From RECM01 sp047921215 (GTDB lineage Bacteria > Bacteroidota > Rhodothermia > Balneolales > Cyclonatronaceae), in NCBI GenBank assembly GCA_047921215.1, contig JBLRWO010000011.1:1-64000 (forward strand): a DNA stretch of 64,000 bases. The letters are read 5' to 3'. Below the pieces are notes generated by a model, which was not told the origin of the DNA, ran no database searches, and saw nothing but the letters and a program-made list of their open reading frames with translations. Position 1 is the stretch's first letter. The number at the start of each line of letters is the position of its first letter. The position numbers were made by a program, and so were the translations under genes. Positions 19,755 through 28,126 of this stretch are shown in pieces.

Positions 19755-21056
19755 ATGACATACGTGAAGCTACATAAGATTTTATTGCTCATTGCGATTT
19801 TTGCTGCGGGTTCTGTTCTGCAGGGGTGCGACGTTATTTTTGGTACCAAATCGGATGCGATCACCGATGAAATTTTTGAGGATGGGCGCCAGGATCCCAA
19901 CCTGATAGTAGAAGAGGTCGGCTATGCTGCACTCGTCCCGTTCTGGGATGGTTTCGACCGGCCCACCGATGTAACCGTAGGCTTCGACGAGCTGGTCTAT
20001 GTAACCGATGCCGAAGGAGTACACGTTCTTGACAGGGCCGGAAGAAGATACCTTACGATTCCGCTGCGTGGCGCAGTTTCTGTTGTACAGGACCGGTTGC
20101 TCAATCTATATGTGGCTGCCCGGTACGATACGGTGATAACAGCCATCAGCCCCGATATAACCTGGGACCTGCCCGCCGTTTATAAATTTGCCAATGCCAA
20201 TGGTGCGGGTGATCTGAAGCTGCTGGACCGGTTGGTCTTTCCCTTTGCCGATGCAAGCCGTTCAACCACTGCTTCGCAACGATTCCGCCTCGATCGCAGC
20301 CGCCCCGACAATGACGAAATGGTTGAGGTGACGGGCGTTGCCATACTGGCCAATAACGATATCTATGTATCGCGAAGGGGGCCGCGCAATATCATCGGTC
20401 AGGCCATCGCACCGGATAATACGGTTCTTATCTACACGGAATTGAGGGATGAACAGAGCATCAGGACCGGAAAAATGAGGAATGTCGGCCAGATCAGGGC
20501 ACTGAGTCCCAATGTGCCCACACTGTTAAGCGGTATCGATATGAACGATATTATATCGTTTATCGCTCCGCCCCAGCGCGAACAATTTCCGGCCGACATC
20601 AGCTTTATTGTTGCCCAGGGAGGACCTGGGCGGGACATTCCGTACCGGGTTATCTGGGTAAATGCCGTTCAGACGCCCGACGGACTTGAATACCGGTCGA
20701 ACGGTTCACTCTTGCGCAGAGATACCACCCGTGCCGACAGCTTTCTCTACGATCAGTTTAAATTCCGCAATCCGACCGGTCTGGCCTATACCGCCGATGC
20801 CCGGGCCCAGCTGCTTGTGGTCGACGCCGCCACCGACAGTCTGTACCTGTTCCAGTCGAACGGGATTGAGGGGATCAATCCGCCGCCCGGCTCACAGCAG
20901 ACCAAGGCCATTAATGTATCTTTCGGGGGCAAGGGTGCAGGGCCTCGTCAGTTTGATGAACCCAGCGGGGTCGCCTATTTCAGCCGCGTGGTCTATGTGG
21001 CCGATAAAAATAACAACCGGATTGCACGATATAAGCTGAACACGGATTTTGAGTAG
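19755..21056 (+). CDS. NHL/beta-propeller-like lipoprotein
   Basis: 433 residues, starting 1 bp after the previous stop. The lipobox LQGC (Cys25) predicts lipidation. Several repeats of the form FDRPTDVTVGFDELVYVTD, LLNLYVAA, ATDSLYLFQS and FDEPSGVAYFSRVVYVADKNNNRIARY give a beta-propeller of NHL type. Such propellers bind proteins or glycans, and some cleave; no catalytic residue can be named. Its operon position points to a surface partner of the TonB receptor. The last 16 bp of the gene resemble the first unit of the minisatellite that follows. Confidence 0.8.
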   Translation: MTYVKLHKILLLIAIFAAGSVLQGCDVIFGTKSDAITDEIFEDGRQDPNLIVEEVGYAALVPFWDGFDRPTDVTVGFDELVYVTDAEGVHVLDRAGRRYLTIPLRGAVSVVQDRLLNLYVAARYDTVITAISPDITWDLPAVYKFANANGAGDLKLLDRLVFPFADASRSTTASQRFRLDRSRPDNDEMVEVTGVAILANNDIYVSRRGPRNIIGQAIAPDNTVLIYTELRDEQSIRTGKMRNVGQIRALSPNVPTLLSGIDMNDIISFIAPPQREQFPADISFIVAQGGPGRDIPYRVIWVNAVQTPDGLEYRSNGSLLRRDTTRADSFLYDQFKFRNPTGLAYTADARAQLLVVDAATDSLYLFQSNGIEGINPPPGSQQTKAINVSFGGKGAGPRQFDEPSGVAYFSRVVYVADKNNNRIARYKLNTDFE

Positions 21057-21200
21057 TACTGCATTACGTTAACACTGGATTTTGGTAATACTGCATTATG
21101 TTGATGCTGCATTATGGCCATATTGTATTATGATGGTACTGTTTTATGGTAATGCCGTATTGAAGTAATACTGCACTGAAATGATGCCGCATTATGATAG
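21041..21200. repeat. 16-bp degenerate minisatellite beginning at a stop codon
   Basis: Nine consecutive 16-bp units run from 21057 to 21200, for example TACTGCATTATGTTGA (21089), TGCTGCATTATGGCCA (21105) and TGCCGCATTATGATAG (21185), all in phase with no indels. The final 16 bp of the upstream gene including its TAG (21041-21056) resemble the unit at 21073, so the array seems to have grown out of the coding end. The following 228 bp up to the S46 peptidase gene show no recognised feature. Confidence 0.9.
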
Positions 21201-21428
21201 GGAAGTGCAAAACTGCCGGTTTTCGGTAATTGTCATATTATTATATTTACGGCATTATAATCACAGCAACGGTTGCAGCAATCTGCACGGGAGTTGATAC
21301 AGTATTTTAAACGTTCTCACAGGTATTTAACAGTTTCCGGATGTCATCTCAACGGGCGTCACTATTTCGGTCTGATCTGATAGTGTGGTCTGAGGTGGTT
21401 TCTTTAACCCCCATATTTCTTTATTTCC

Positions 21429-23654
21429 ATGAAAAACATTGATCTGTTCCGGGTTTTCCCTGTCCGGTTATTATCTCTGCTCATTTTTGCAGGCCTGATC
21501 ACGGCCTGCGGAACCACTTCAGGCACCACAGAACAGCAACAGGTACAGCAGCCCGTCATTGAGTTTGATGCCCTGCAGATGCTGGGGCCGGTGGCTGACT
21601 ACCCGGAAGCAGAGTCCGGCCGGTTCGACAACGGCAAAATGTGGACCTTCGAGTATCCGCCTGTCGATTATTTCATGGAAGCCTATAATCTTGAAGTGAC
21701 CGGCGAGTGGCTTGAAAAAGCACGTCTGGCCACGGTGCGCCTGCCCAACTGCACCGGTTCGTTCATTTCGGGGGCAGGCCTCATCATGACCAACCACCAC
21801 TGCGGGCGCGAACAGGTAAGCCAGGTGAGTGCTCCCGGCGAGGATCTGCTCGACAACGGCTTCTATGCCGTTAACCTTTCTGACGAGAGGGCCGTTGACG
21901 GTTTCTATGTAGACCAGCTCGTGGATGTACGCGATATTACCGACGACATCCGGCAGATAACTGCAGAAGCCGGCACAGATGAAGAAAGGGCAATGTCGCT
22001 GGATGTGGCTATCCGGATGATTGAATCGCAGATCCGTGAGGAAATGGGTGATGAGGATGAATCATTCGAAATTCAGATCGTGGAGCTGTATAACGGCGGG
22101 CGCTATTCTGCTTATACCTACCGCCGCTACACGGACGTGCGGCTGGTGATGGCACCGGAACTGCAGCTTGGCTACTATGGCGGCGACCCCGACAACTTCA
22201 CCTTCCCGCGATACAACCTGGATATGACCTTCTTCCGGGCTTACGATGAAGAGGGTATGCCGCTTCAGTCAGATTTCTATTTCAACTGGAGCACTGAAGG
22301 GGCATCGGAGGGCGATCCGGTATTTGTTGTCGGCAACCCCGGAAGAACCAGCCGGCTCATGACCGTTTCCCAGCTGGAATACCGCCGCGATGTTGCCGAA
22401 CCGGCCATACTCGAATACCTGGAAAGCAGGATCAGGGTGCTAACCACTTTCACTGAACTCAATCCGGAAGCCGCCCTCGAGATGGATACCCGGAATACCA
22501 TATTCGGGCTTCAAAATGCACTGAAGGCCTACACCGGTATGTACGAGGGCCTGCTCGACGATCGCGTGATGGGCCGCAGGCTGCATGCACAGAATGAATT
22601 CAGTGCAGAACTGTCGAACGATCCCGAACTGAACGACCTGTACGGCAATCTTATTGAGGAAATGGATGCCGTTCAGGAGGCACTTCGGATGTCGGCCGAC
22701 GGATATTTTGCCTTTTTCGGACTTTCACCGGGCAATCCGTACACATCCTCGGTTCTGCAGCGGGCATTCTACGGATCAATCTACGCGGAAAACCTGAGAA
22801 ACGGTGTGCCAGCAGAAGCCCTGCAGGGACTCAGGGATCAGCTTATGCGTATCCGGAACAAGCCGGATGAGCTCGAACTGCTGCTGCTCGAGGCAGGTCT
22901 TCAGAGTATTGCCACGCACCTGGGCGACGATCCGGCGATTGCTGCATACCTGTCCGGTAAGCCGGAAGCCGAAGCGCTGGCGGCACAGATTATGTCGGAA
23001 ACCGGGCTCAATGATCCGGAAACGTATGGCGATATGCTCGATGCGGATTTTGCCGATATGGATGATGCCGTGATGGAGCTCACAAGAGCGGTAATGCCCG
23101 TTTTTAACCGGTACCAGCAAAACCAGAGAGCAATGAGAATGGAAGCCTCGGCACTGGCCGAACAGCTGGGTATCGCCCGGTTCGAAGTGTACGGTACCTC
23201 TGTGCCCCCCGATGCTACTTTCTCGCTGAGGCTGGCCGATGGCGTGGTTCGCGGTTACGATTATAACGGTACGACAGCACCCTATTTTACCACTTTCTAT
23301 GGCCTCTACGACCGTTACTATTCCCATAACCGCGAATTTCCGTGGGATCTGCCCGCCCGCTGGCTGGATATACCCGATGGGTTCGACCTGTCAACGCCTT
23401 TGAACATCGTCAGTACCAATGATATCATTGGCGGGAATTCCGGCTCACCACTGCTTAACGCTAACCTCGAAGTTGTGGGCCTTATCTTCGACGGCAATAT
23501 CGAAAGCCTGCCCGGCGACTACATCTACACGGATGAGACGGCCAGGGCTGTATCGGTTGATGTTCGTGGCATGAGAGAGTCGCTCAGGCACATCTACCGC
23601 GCCGGTCGTATCCTGCAGGAAATTGAAACAGGAAAGCAGGTTGTCGCCGATTAA
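21429..23654 (+). CDS. S46 family dipeptidyl peptidase (DPP7-type)
   Basis: 741 residues, usual size for S46. A lipobox (ITAC, Cys27) suggests membrane anchoring. The chymotrypsin-like halves carry TNHHCG (residues 121-126, catalytic His) and GGNSGSP with Ser671. Eighteen residues after the serine is Gly689 in FDGN; in Porphyromonas DPP11 the residue at the same offset is Arg673, which selects acidic P1 residues, while DPP7 has glycine. This enzyme therefore probably releases dipeptides with hydrophobic P1 residues from peptide N-termini in the periplasm. It looks monocistronic. Confidence 0.93.
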   Translation: MKNIDLFRVFPVRLLSLLIFAGLITACGTTSGTTEQQQVQQPVIEFDALQMLGPVADYPEAESGRFDNGKMWTFEYPPVDYFMEAYNLEVTGEWLEKARLATVRLPNCTGSFISGAGLIMTNHHCGREQVSQVSAPGEDLLDNGFYAVNLSDERAVDGFYVDQLVDVRDITDDIRQITAEAGTDEERAMSLDVAIRMIESQIREEMGDEDESFEIQIVELYNGGRYSAYTYRRYTDVRLVMAPELQLGYYGGDPDNFTFPRYNLDMTFFRAYDEEGMPLQSDFYFNWSTEGASEGDPVFVVGNPGRTSRLMTVSQLEYRRDVAEPAILEYLESRIRVLTTFTELNPEAALEMDTRNTIFGLQNALKAYTGMYEGLLDDRVMGRRLHAQNEFSAELSNDPELNDLYGNLIEEMDAVQEALRMSADGYFAFFGLSPGNPYTSSVLQRAFYGSIYAENLRNGVPAEALQGLRDQLMRIRNKPDELELLLLEAGLQSIATHLGDDPAIAAYLSGKPEAEALAAQIMSETGLNDPETYGDMLDADFADMDDAVMELTRAVMPVFNRYQQNQRAMRMEASALAEQLGIARFEVYGTSVPPDATFSLRLADGVVRGYDYNGTTAPYFTTFYGLYDRYYSHNREFPWDLPARWLDIPDGFDLSTPLNIVSTNDIIGGNSGSPLLNANLEVVGLIFDGNIESLPGDYIYTDETARAVSVDVRGMRESLRHIYRAGRILQEIETGKQVVAD

Positions 23655-23718
23655 AAACGGTGCAATAGTATGCAGGTAAAAGACGCCGGTTTTATACGGT
23701 TTATCTGATTTTTAAAAG

Positions 23719-23740
23719 TCCCGTGTAATTGTACACGGGA
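23719..23740. terminator. Stem-loop after S46 peptidase gene
   Basis: A perfect 9-bp inverted repeat (23719-23727 with 23732-23740; TCCCGTGTA/TACACGGGA) encloses a 4-nt loop. It follows the peptidase stop by 65 bp. There is no T-tract on the plus strand (the T-rich flank is on the minus strand), so termination is plausible but not certain; an operator is the alternative. Confidence 0.5.
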
Positions 23741-23907
23741 TGTTATAAATTGGCTGGTATAACAGCAATTATTATGTCGGGGAGCCTCCTGTTCCTGATC
23801 TTTGAGACAGGTCATTATCACACAGATGATCTGCATTTCTGTATAGGACGTTGCCCTGAAAAACATCCCGGAGCAGTAATGATCGCTCAACGAAAGGAAA
23901 TGGTATT

Positions 23908-24417
23908 ATGAAAAACCAACCACAATCCACCGCACTTACAGCCCTTCTGCTGGTTACTTTGTTTGTTTTTACTATCAATAGTTGCAGCGATGAACAGGCA
24001 GGCCAGGTTGATGAGCTTAAATCTGAAATAGAAAGGCTGGAAACCATGTATAAACCCGGCCTGCACAGCCTAATGAACGAAACCATGCACCGGCATTCCA
24101 ACCTGTGGTTTGCCGGTTTGGCCGAAAACTGGGAGCTGGCATACTATCAGCATCATGAACTGGAAGAGGTTTTTGAAAAAATTGAAGAGCTGTATCCGGA
24201 ATATAAAGGCGAACCCATTGCCTCTCTGATCGGTACATTGACCAATCCTGCCATGGAAGAGGTGGAGGAGGCCATTGAAGCCCAAAATCCGGTCCGTTTC
24301 CGTGAAGCATTCACAAATCTGACCGCAAGCTGCAACAGCTGCCATGAAGCCACAAACCGGCAGATGATCCACATCATTGAACCGGATCAGAACACGATCA
24401 GGAATCTCAGGTTTTAA
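23908..24417 (+). CDS. Lipoprotein with a single c-type haem motif
   Basis: 169 residues. A lipobox-like NSC (Cys26) follows a hydrophobic segment. A helical body with a short heptad region (VDELKSEIERLETM) leads to one CNSCH motif at residues 142-146, the site for covalent haem. Haem near the C-terminus of a four-helix-like protein recalls class II cytochromes (cytochrome c'), but sequence similarity is too low to be sure. It probably acts in periplasmic electron transfer or sensing. ATG 23908 is preceded by AAAGGAA at suitable distance. Confidence 0.7.
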   Translation: MKNQPQSTALTALLLVTLFVFTINSCSDEQAGQVDELKSEIERLETMYKPGLHSLMNETMHRHSNLWFAGLAENWELAYYQHHELEEVFEKIEELYPEYKGEPIASLIGTLTNPAMEEVEEAIEAQNPVRFREAFTNLTASCNSCHEATNRQMIHIIEPDQNTIRNLRF

Positions 24418-24512
24418 TAGTCAGGATGGCCGGTTGGCGGGGATGCCGGACAGAATCATGCCCTGAATGTTTCCTGAAAGTATGCAGTCCTGCAGGTATG
24501 GACGGAGTGCTG

Positions 24513-24932
24513 CTACCGCCTCCGTTTGTTGATTTTGTTGTCAAGGCTGAATCTGCCCGGCCCGATAATGATCAGGCTCAGAAATAACACGGCCATTTTG
24601 CCGGCATGGGAAATCGATAAAAACGGGTCGCCGCTGGTAATGTGAAAAATGGCAGCCACGAACATGGTTATAAACAGCAGTGCGGCGGCAGGCCGGGTAA
24701 ACAGCCCGAGAATCAGGAAGATACCACCAAAGGTTTCGGCAACTGCAGCCATGAAACCCCAGAAAACCGGCAGAAATCCGATGCCGAGTGCCCCTATAGC
24801 TCCGCCAACAGCTTCCCACCGTTCCGGGCCGCCAAAAAGCTTGGGGTATCCATGAAAAATGTAGAAGATTCCGATTCCGATTCTGAGTATCAGAAGACCG
24901 TGATCAAGATATTTAATGGTTGGGTGTGCCAT
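24513..24932 (-). CDS. DoxX family membrane protein
   Basis: 139 residues, four membrane segments. The opening LLILRIGIGIFYIFHGYPKLFGG and the block ETFGGIFLILGLFTRPAA are characteristic of DoxX. Family members have been tied to quinone-linked oxidoreduction and oxidative-stress complexes, but the role of this one is unknown. It is convergent with the haem-motif lipoprotein gene and stands alone. Confidence 0.88.
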   Translation of the reverse strand: MAHPTIKYLDHGLLILRIGIGIFYIFHGYPKLFGGPERWEAVGGAIGALGIGFLPVFWGFMAAVAETFGGIFLILGLFTRPAAALLFITMFVAAIFHITSGDPFLSISHAGKMAVLFLSLIIIGPGRFSLDNKINKRRR

Positions 24933-25110
24933 ATACGTCCGTTTAAGCAGCTCTGTGAAAATAGAACATCCTGCCTGTTCTTCGCGAATGCAAAATATTA
25001 TTGTTTTTTAATGTAAGTAATTTCGCGGTGATTTGCATCTCTATAGAAAAACACAGCTTGACCAAAAGAAGCTGTTCATCAAAAAGCGCATATCAAAAAT
25101 TTATAATCAG

Positions 25111-25115
25111 GGAGG
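25111..25115 (+). promoter_or_regulatory. Ribosome binding site deciding the cohesin/dockerin protein start
   Basis: GGAGG lies 4 bp upstream of ATG 25120. This strong site, rare in the window, rules out an upstream in-frame TTG at 25033 as the main start. Confidence 0.75.
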
Positions 25116-25119
25116 CACT

Positions 25120-27726
25120 ATGAAGAATTGGTTTATGATTGGATTATTCATGCTGACAGGAGTTATGGCTGACGTTCAGGCAGCCATGCAGGCGACGGGA
25201 GACGGGGATGGCGAACCGGCATCACCCACGGTTATACAAATTGCGGCTGATCCCGACACACCCATGCTCGGTGATGCATTTGATGTGGTATTCAGCACGC
25301 CGGACGCGGAGGGCATCTACTATATTGAGGCTGAGATTGGTATAGATCCGCTGGCATTTCAGCTTGCAGGCATGCAGCCCGGTGAATTATTTGGCAGCGA
25401 GGCCCTCTATGTGGGAGACTATAATGCAGCCAACCGGATCGGGTTCAGTATTACCTCAACCGGCGGCACACTGTCGGGATCAGGCGGGCTATTTGTTTTA
25501 AATATTACTGTTCCGGAAACGGCGTCGGCAGGTTCCTATAATTTGTCTGTCTACACTCTCCAGGTACGCGATGCCGAAGGCAATCTGATGGAAACAGATC
25601 ACCCGGTCAGTATAGGCCTGACCATTCGCAGCTATATAAGCTGGGTGAATCTGCAATCACCGGCCATGGAATCCATAGAATATGGTTTTTCTGTTAGTGC
25701 AGAGGCCAGGGTGATTGTACCCGATATCACCAGCATCAGCGGTGAAAATGCTGATATTGAGGCATGGATCGGGGTTTCGGCCGATGCCGGCAATCCTGCC
25801 CTGTGGGCGGAAAACGACTGGCTGCCGGCAGAGTATATTCAGCGTACCGGTACGGCACATGTGTACCGCCGAAGTGTCGGGCAGGACCTCCCATCGGGTA
25901 CCTGGTTCCTGGCTTCACGATTCAGGTACGAAAACGGGGATTATTTTTACGGGGGATATAGTGAAGAAGGTGGCGGTTTCTGGGACGGTACAACAAATAT
26001 ATCGGGTGTACTGGTAATCAATGAACCGGGAAACATGGTGGTTGCTGAATGGAATTTCAATGATGATTCCAGGATCGCCAGCAGAGGCATTTTCGCCAAT
26101 CTTTCGAAGGAATTTTCTCTGGCAGGGGCCAATTTTTCGGGCTTTGTTACCGGATCACCCGGCCGGGCTGCTACCAGTAACGGCTGGAACGGAAATGATC
26201 CGGATCTCGAAAAGTACTGGCTTGCAGATTTTACCACATCCGGACTCCATGATCTGAAACTCTCCTTCAAAATGAAAAGCAGCGGTACCGGCCCGAGAGA
26301 CTTTATGTTGCAGTCCAGCCTTGATGCAGAAACATGGACCGACCTGCTGGATGATCCTCTGCAACTTACCGATAACTTTAACGGTACCAACATACAGGAT
26401 TTCGTGTTGCCCGCCGGGCTTCACGATCAGCCGGACGTGTATTTACGGTGGCTGCTGGTGAGCGATCGCAGGGTAAACGAATCGGATGATCCGGTAACTT
26501 CAACCGGATCGAGCCAGATTGATGAGGTGAAAATTACGGGGCGGCCCCTTTTGGCTCAGTTCCCGGTAGTGTGGCCGGGCGATACCAATAACGACGGTTT
26601 CGTTGATGAGACCGATGTACTGCCGCTCGGATTCTTCTGGCGTTCATCTGGTCCGGCACGTGCGGTAACCGGATCGGTCTGGCAGGAAGTACCGGCTGTG
26701 GGTTGGCTCCCGCTCAATGCGACCTATGCCGATACCGATGGCAGCGGAACAGTTAATCAATCTGATCTGCTGGCTGTAGGTCTTAATTTCGGAAAAACCC
26801 GGGGTGTTTTGGATCCGGATCCTGACCCTGACCCTGATATAGCAGGGCAGATTTCAGATGGTTCACAGACATTAGCGGGTATACCAACAGGAACCGGTGT
26901 CGTAAACGCTGCGGGCAGTCAATCTGGATCGGGCACTAACAACTATCCCGGTAACGACACGGTTACGAAAATGTTCACGTCCGTGGTCACTGATGAACAC
27001 AAGGATGCAGCTACCGAAATTACCTTCCCGCGGCTGGATGACGGAAAGATGCTGGAGATCGACATCCTGACCACTTCGGATGAACAACTCAACATCCTTG
27101 GCGTTTCCTATACCTACAGCATAACATCCGGAAATGATCATACAGCGGATGTTCGCTATGCCAGTCCGGGTGATTGGGCACGCAACGGTTTCGATCCCGG
27201 AACCATGCTCAGATTTCAGAAAACGGAGGATAACACAATTGCAGGAGCCGTGGTGCACAAGGGCCTGGTAGAAACCGGATTGACCGGTAATCTGCTGATG
27301 ATCCGGATTGCCGCAAACACAGACTGGGACGATCCGATCACCCTGGGTGATTTCCGTTTCAGTTATATGGACGAAAACGGGAGGATCAACCGCCTGGATA
27401 TCGTTAAGCTTAATCACAGGATTGTAACAGCAACCGGCATTACGCATCAGCCTGACATTCCGCAGGATTACCGGCTGTATCAGAATTATCCGAATCCTTT
27501 CAATCCTGAAACCACAGTACGTTTTGAGCTCCCCGAATCGGCCGATGTAACACTTGATGTTTACACGATTACAGGGCAGCATGTAGCCACACTGGTGGAT
27601 GAATTCAGAACTGCCGGGCACCATCACGTAACGTTTGATGGCAGCCGGCTTTCAAGCGGTGTTTACATGTACAGGCTTAAAACGGACCAGGTTATAATGA
27701 CCAGGAAAATGACGTTGGTAAAATAA
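25120..27726 (+). CDS. T9SS-sorted protein with cohesin-like and dockerin-like modules
   Basis: 868 residues. A signal peptide ends at DVQA. A cohesin-like beta domain (about residues 42-170: PMLGDAFDVVFSTP...IGFSITSTGGTLSG) is followed by two beta domains. Two EF-hand-like calcium loops typical of type I dockerin come next (about 487-500, DTNNDGFVDETDV; about 536-550, DTDGSGTVNQSDL), then an acidic DPDP linker near residue 566, another beta domain, and a T9SS type A domain (NYPNPFNPETT to KMTLVK). Cohesin and dockerin normally bind each other on separate proteins. It is probably a surface scaffold. It is flanked downstream by a stem-loop and the sensor kinase. Confidence 0.82.
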   Translation: MKNWFMIGLFMLTGVMADVQAAMQATGDGDGEPASPTVIQIAADPDTPMLGDAFDVVFSTPDAEGIYYIEAEIGIDPLAFQLAGMQPGELFGSEALYVGDYNAANRIGFSITSTGGTLSGSGGLFVLNITVPETASAGSYNLSVYTLQVRDAEGNLMETDHPVSIGLTIRSYISWVNLQSPAMESIEYGFSVSAEARVIVPDITSISGENADIEAWIGVSADAGNPALWAENDWLPAEYIQRTGTAHVYRRSVGQDLPSGTWFLASRFRYENGDYFYGGYSEEGGGFWDGTTNISGVLVINEPGNMVVAEWNFNDDSRIASRGIFANLSKEFSLAGANFSGFVTGSPGRAATSNGWNGNDPDLEKYWLADFTTSGLHDLKLSFKMKSSGTGPRDFMLQSSLDAETWTDLLDDPLQLTDNFNGTNIQDFVLPAGLHDQPDVYLRWLLVSDRRVNESDDPVTSTGSSQIDEVKITGRPLLAQFPVVWPGDTNNDGFVDETDVLPLGFFWRSSGPARAVTGSVWQEVPAVGWLPLNATYADTDGSGTVNQSDLLAVGLNFGKTRGVLDPDPDPDPDIAGQISDGSQTLAGIPTGTGVVNAAGSQSGSGTNNYPGNDTVTKMFTSVVTDEHKDAATEITFPRLDDGKMLEIDILTTSDEQLNILGVSYTYSITSGNDHTADVRYASPGDWARNGFDPGTMLRFQKTEDNTIAGAVVHKGLVETGLTGNLLMIRIAANTDWDDPITLGDFRFSYMDENGRINRLDIVKLNHRIVTATGITHQPDIPQDYRLYQNYPNPFNPETTVRFELPESADVTLDVYTITGQHVATLVDEFRTAGHHHVTFDGSRLSSGVYMYRLKTDQVIMTRKMTLVK

Positions 27727-27798
27727 TCTGACGGGAGATCATCAGATACCGCCTTTACGGGTATTTGATTTGTTAACTACCGGGTACCTGAATCCCGG

Positions 27799-27825
27799 CG
27801 GGCAGCTCCGGAAGGGGGCTGCCCG
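27799..27825 (+). terminator. Probable terminator stem-loop
   Basis: CGGGCAGC (27799-27806) pairs perfectly with GCTGCCCG (27818-27825) around an 11-nt loop, 72 bp past the preceding stop. The T-rich tail is weak, so this is a likely but imperfect terminator. Confidence 0.5.
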
Positions 27826-27937
27826 GTCTGTATTGTGCCGGCGTTTAGGTCTCTCAGACACAAAATGCAGCGTAACCGAAATAACGGCATAACCCGAAGA
27901 AGGGCATAACCTCAACTGACGCTGAATGGTTTTTTAA

Positions 27938-28000
27938 TAACAACGATTGTTAAATGGCATTAAATGAGTCTGTAATTCGTTGTATTTGAACATTTAATGC
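27938..28000. promoter_or_regulatory. Cluster of palindromes upstream of histidine kinase gene
   Basis: TAACAA-CGA-TTGTTA is a perfect palindrome at 27938-27952. GCATTAAATG (27957-27966) and CATTTAATGC (27991-28000) form perfect 10-bp inverted arms, and each arm is itself nearly palindromic (CATT-W-AATG), so the pair also reads as two operator copies 34 bp apart. The cluster lies 127-189 bp before the kinase start, in a 400-bp gap, suggesting a regulator site, perhaps autoregulation by the OmpR-type partner. Confidence 0.5.
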
Positions 28001-28126
28001 GATAGAATGTAAAAGGAGTTACGTATTTTCAGTCTCATACAATAGATTTATTGAATCGGATCCTGTAGTAACCATCCTCTTTATCCTCTTTATCCTCGTA
28101 CTGAATCTTTATTCCACTTTTCCGCG

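Noticed and set aside
21057..21200. Plasmid-type iteron origin
   Set aside because: No replication initiator gene is nearby and the units are too degenerate; chromosomal gene context is continuous on both sides.
24504..24527. Terminator hairpin at the DoxX gene end
   Set aside because: A 6-bp ACGGAG/CTCCGT stem with a 12-nt loop overlaps the DoxX coding end; too weak to call.
25033..25119. Upstream TTG start of the cohesin/dockerin protein
   Set aside because: It adds a basic, non-signal N-terminus, and a strong GGAGG site precedes the ATG at 25120.
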